In this document: positions 29,472 through 29,602 of the stretch, piece by piece
Layout of the letters: every line of letters begins with the position of its first letter
Numbering within the stretch: position 1 is the stretch's first letter
NCBI GenBank assembly: GCA_021405325.1
Contig: QWII01000122.1
Location: 1-29,602 of the forward strand
Reading direction: 5' to 3'
Source: Caldilinea sp. CFX5
GTDB taxonomy: Bacteria; Chloroflexota; Anaerolineae; Caldilineales; Caldilineaceae
DNA: 29,602 nucleotides
Program-made: the position numbers and the translations under genes
Notes under the pieces: generated by a model
Database searches by the model: none
What the model was told of the DNA's origin: nothing
The model's input: only the letters and a program-made list of their open reading frames with translations

Positions 29472-29602
29472 TAAAGACTTTAGTCTTTTGCCCGCCCCAG
29501 AGAAAGACTAATGAACATTAGGTAAATAAACCGGTAATCGTAGGTGCGGTTTGTAACCGCACTTGCTCCCTGGGAACCGTGCGGTTACAAACCGCACCTA
29601 CG
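29468..29602. repeat. Composite REPIN-like repeat, right end of window
   Basis: GTAG followed by the hairpin AAAGACT-TT-AGTCTTT (29468-29488) leads into the GTGCGGTT-TGT-AACCGCAC palindrome (29540-29602). It is an inverted, slightly diverged counterpart of bases 1-130. The last 61 bases also equal bases 1-61 in direct orientation because the core is palindromic. The repeat supplies the last bases of the alpha/beta hydrolase gene. Confidence 0.88.

Overview
The window looks like a chromosomal stretch from an uncultured Chloroflexota bacterium (Anaerolineae-like; inferred). Support comes from caspase-like CHAT/TPR proteins, a large SARP/BTAD-AAA-TPR regulator, a D-x-D-G-D-G insertion in an OppB-type permease, DUF433/DUF5615 remnants, and many nested-hairpin repeats. 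No rRNA, tRNA, CRISPR array or complete insertion sequence is visible. The first 61 bases are identical to the last 61, and both ends lie in one composite palindromic repeat, so this is probably a whole contig that stopped in a repeat, or a circular one.

Layout. (1) 270-13814, + strand: a truncated haloperoxidase duplicate, then a tight four-gene cluster (646-8959). It encodes a secreted protein with six regular Cys-x3-Cys-x5-Trp repeats, a membrane protein with an N-terminal CHAT protease domain and C-terminal TPRs, a FecR-like/TPR lipoprotein, and a secreted TPR-CHAT protein. A strong hairpin ends the cluster. Next come a secreted glycosidase-like protein, a CYTH-like protein, an NTF2/SnoaL-like protein, a 72-residue protein and the intact vanadium-haloperoxidase-type lipoprotein. 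(2) 13971-17921, - strand: the SARP-type ATPase regulator, then a DUF433 antitoxin with an internally deleted DUF5615 toxin. (3) 18215-19924, +: a peptide/opine-type ABC substrate-binding lipoprotein behind an AT-rich palindromic promoter. (4) 20085-28253, -: the matching permeases (OppB-type interrupted by an in-frame stop), two cytosine-deaminase-like amidohydrolases, a creatininase-family hydrolase, an FAD oxidoreductase, a RibD-C/DHFR-fold reductase and a small PUA-like protein. (5) 28506-29471, +: a membrane-anchored alpha/beta hydrolase.

How parts may work together. The CHAT cluster places one complete Cys/His protease dyad on the cytoplasmic side (in a protein predicted to cross the membrane three times) and another outside the membrane, together with TPR and FecR-like partners. 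It reads as a possible cross-envelope proteolytic signalling system. The SARP regulator has candidate binding sites: three heptamers at 11-bp spacing upstream of the 72-residue protein and haloperoxidase genes, and a diverged copy just upstream of the regulator's own start. Region 3-4 resembles an uptake-and-degradation locus for a small nitrogenous ring compound such as a pyrimidine, pterin or cyclic amide; the substrate is inferred only.

The intergenic DNA is notable. Three unrelated hairpins share a 5' GTAG foot, and two of them occur as facing inverted pairs, the architecture of REP/REPIN elements moved by RAYT transposases; no such transposase is encoded here.
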